Assembly: GCA_002509405.1 (NCBI GenBank)
Contig: DAVO01000002.1
Span: 1 to 21,904 of the forward strand
Origin: Methanomassiliicoccaceae archaeon UBA72
GTDB lineage: Archaea; Thermoplasmatota; Thermoplasmata; Methanomassiliicoccales; Methanomethylophilaceae
Direction of reading: 5' to 3'
Length of the DNA: 21,904 nucleotides
Shown piece by piece: positions 20,674 to 21,904 of this stretch (within the stretch, counting starts at the first letter, position 1; each line of letters starts with the position of its first letter). The position numbers and the translations under genes were made by a program. Below the pieces are notes generated by a model. That model was not told the origin of the DNA, made no database searches, and saw nothing but the letters and a program-made list of their open reading frames with translations.

Positions 20674-21312
20674 TTGGCAGAAAAACCAACCGTAACAGCT
20701 GTGCAGAAGGCACTCGAGAGTGCAAAGAAGCGCAATTTTGTCGAGACGGTTGAGTTGGCCATCAATCTCAGAGATGTTGACCTTTCTATCCCGAAGAACC
20801 GTATCCAGGAGGACATAGTCCTTCCGGCCGGCCGCGGGAGGATTCTCAAGATCTGTGTTATTGGTGGCGGCGAACTAGCCTTGAAAGCCAAAGACGTTGC
20901 CGATCTTGTGATCAGCCCCGACGAACTCGGAGCCCTCGCAGACGACAAGAAGCAGGCCAAGAAGGTCGCGAACAGTATCGACTACTTTATCGCCGAAGCG
21001 CCGTTGATGGCGGTCGTCGGTAAGAGGTTGGGTACCGTTCTCGGCCCGCGCGGAAAGATGCCGAAGCCCATCGCGCCGGGTGCAGACCCGACCGCGATGG
21101 TCGACCAGCTCCGCAGGACTGCGACCATCAGAACGAAAGACAGAAAGACCTTCCACGTGCCCGTCGGAACGGTCGATATGAAGGCTCAGGACATCGCCGA
21201 TAACATCGACGTCATCCTGGGACGTGTCGAGGGCCGCCTTGAGAAAGGCAGGCACAACATCGCGTCCGCCTACGTAAAGACCTCAATGGGACCGTCGGAG
21301 AAGGTGATGTGA
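20674..21312 (+). CDS. rpl1: Ribosomal protein uL1
   Basis: A 212-residue protein of the L1 stalk, which contacts deacylated tRNA at the E site. Family motifs are the N-terminal helix and strand (VETVELAINLRDVD), the central LGPRGKMPKP block (about 126-135), and the closing RKTFHVPVGTVDM and NIASAYVKTSMGP stretches. Length is typical of archaea. It uses a TTG start at 20674, seven bases after AGGAGG at 20661-20666; no ATG or GTG fits. Archaeal L1 is a known translational repressor of its own operon, and the leader here has a fitting hairpin. It is followed after 11 bases by rpl10. Confidence 0.97.
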   Translation: MAEKPTVTAVQKALESAKKRNFVETVELAINLRDVDLSIPKNRIQEDIVLPAGRGRILKICVIGGGELALKAKDVADLVISPDELGALADDKKQAKKVANSIDYFIAEAPLMAVVGKRLGTVLGPRGKMPKPIAPGADPTAMVDQLRRTATIRTKDRKTFHVPVGTVDMKAQDIADNIDVILGRVEGRLEKGRHNIASAYVKTSMGPSEKVM

Positions 21313-21323
21313 GGAGGTCTAAG

Positions 21324-21904
21324 ATGGCACACGTCGCAGCATGGAAGAAGGATCTGGTGAACAAGCTCGTGGAAGGAATGCTCAGGTACCCTGTCGTCGC
21401 GGTTGTCGACGTGCACGGTATCGCCGGGCAGCAGATCCAGGGCATGAGGGCCCAGCTCAGGGGTCACGCTTACCTCAAGATGACCAAGAACAAGCTTATG
21501 TTCCTGGCCATCCAAGAGGCGGCGAAGAAGAAGCCCGGGCTGGAGGGACTCTTGGACGCGGTCCACGGTCAGTGCGCTCTTATAGCCACCGACAAGGACC
21601 CCTTCAAGCTCTTCAAACAGCTTGATGCGACCATGACCGCAGCCCCCGCGAAAGCGGGTCAGGATGCACCGATCGACATAGTGGTCCCGAAAGGGCCCAC
21701 TCCGTTCGGCCCCGGTCCGATCATCGGAGAACTTCAGAAGATAGGCCTTCCCGCATCCATCGACGCGGGAAAAATAGTGATCAAAAAGGATACGACCTTG
21801 GTCAAACAAGGGGAGCCGATCCCCGGACCGGTCGCGGCCATGCTACCCAAGCTTGGAATACTTCCGATGATCGTGGGAATGGACCTCAGGGCCGCCTACG
21901 AGGA
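21324..21904 (+). CDS. rpl10: Ribosomal protein uL10 (P0), partial
   Basis: The first 193 residues of the stalk protein P0, which carries L12/P1 dimers and contacts 23S rRNA with L11. Visible features are the N-terminal KKDLVNKLVEGMLRYPVVAVVD strand, the rRNA-binding LKMTKNKLMFLAI region (about 52-64) and the archaeal/eukaryotic insertion domain from about residue 105 (APIDIVVPKGPTPFGPGP). The C-terminal L12-binding helices and tail are beyond the window. GAGGAGGTC precedes the ATG at 21324. It is co-transcribed with rpl1; rpl12 is expected next but cannot be seen. Confidence 0.96.
   Translation, partial: MAHVAAWKKDLVNKLVEGMLRYPVVAVVDVHGIAGQQIQGMRAQLRGHAYLKMTKNKLMFLAIQEAAKKKPGLEGLLDAVHGQCALIATDKDPFKLFKQLDATMTAAPAKAGQDAPIDIVVPKGPTPFGPGPIIGELQKIGLPASIDAGKIVIKKDTTLVKQGEPIPGPVAAMLPKLGILPMIVGMDLRAAYE

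Overview
The window looks like archaeal chromosome, most likely from a methanogenic Thermoplasmata lineage close to Methanomassiliicoccales. Archaeal identity rests on the small subunit of DNA polymerase D, TFB, Gar1, a two-repeat tRNA-splicing endonuclease, SecE-Spt5-L11, VAT/CDC48, split GMP synthetase and several archaea-only UPF families. The methanogen assignment is inference, mainly from an MtaA/MtbA-like methyltransferase. Coding DNA is GC-rich and intergenic DNA is AT-rich, with TATA boxes. About half the promoters place the TATA box roughly 22-28 bases before the start codon, which implies leaderless mRNAs; most other genes have clear Shine-Dalgarno (SD) sequences. I see no rRNA, tRNA, CRISPR array, insertion sequence or prophage.

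Layout. 1-990 (-): 5' part of the PolD small subunit, leaving the window at its C-terminal end. 1073-2217 (+): UPF0201 protein and a TIM-barrel sugar isomerase/epimerase-like protein. 2200-4858 (-): an overlapping three-gene operon of a COG1395 HTH regulator, an unrecognised protein with a faint TraB/ChaN look, and a double-zinc-ribbon CPBP membrane protease. 4971-7666 (-): CDC48/VAT ATPase followed by Hsp20, a proteostasis operon. 7950-9002 (-): a lone methylcobamide:CoM methyltransferase-like protein. 9003-9433: non-coding, ending in two TGTACA boxes directly upstream of trpB2 (9434-10756, +). 10825-11874 (+): endA. 11876-14054 (-): gar1, tfb and a polysaccharide pyruvyl transferase-like gene. 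14365-14673 (+): small three-helix membrane protein. 14753-16849 (+): purE, guaA subunit B and guaA subunit A, all purine synthesis. 16855-17296 (-): a 54-residue protein and a UPF0147 protein. 17508-21904 (+): secE, spt5 and rpl11, then an inserted flippase gene, then rpl1 and rpl10/P0 (cut by the window end).

The most interesting signals are regulatory. (i) Two identical 9-bp sites containing TGTACA, 20 bp apart and abutting the trpB2 promoter, match the TRP box bound by TrpY in Methanothermobacter. (ii) A hairpin with an asymmetric internal loop in the rpl1 leader overlaps the SD and resembles the known L1 autoregulatory site of methanococci. (iii) At three places a GC hairpin and its U-rich tail run directly into the TATA box of the next, leaderless gene. 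(iv) Spt5 carries an extra N-terminal beta-rich domain of about 125 residues. No defence system or obvious novel enzyme cluster is visible; the COG1395/TraB-like/CPBP operon is the best candidate for an undescribed functional unit.
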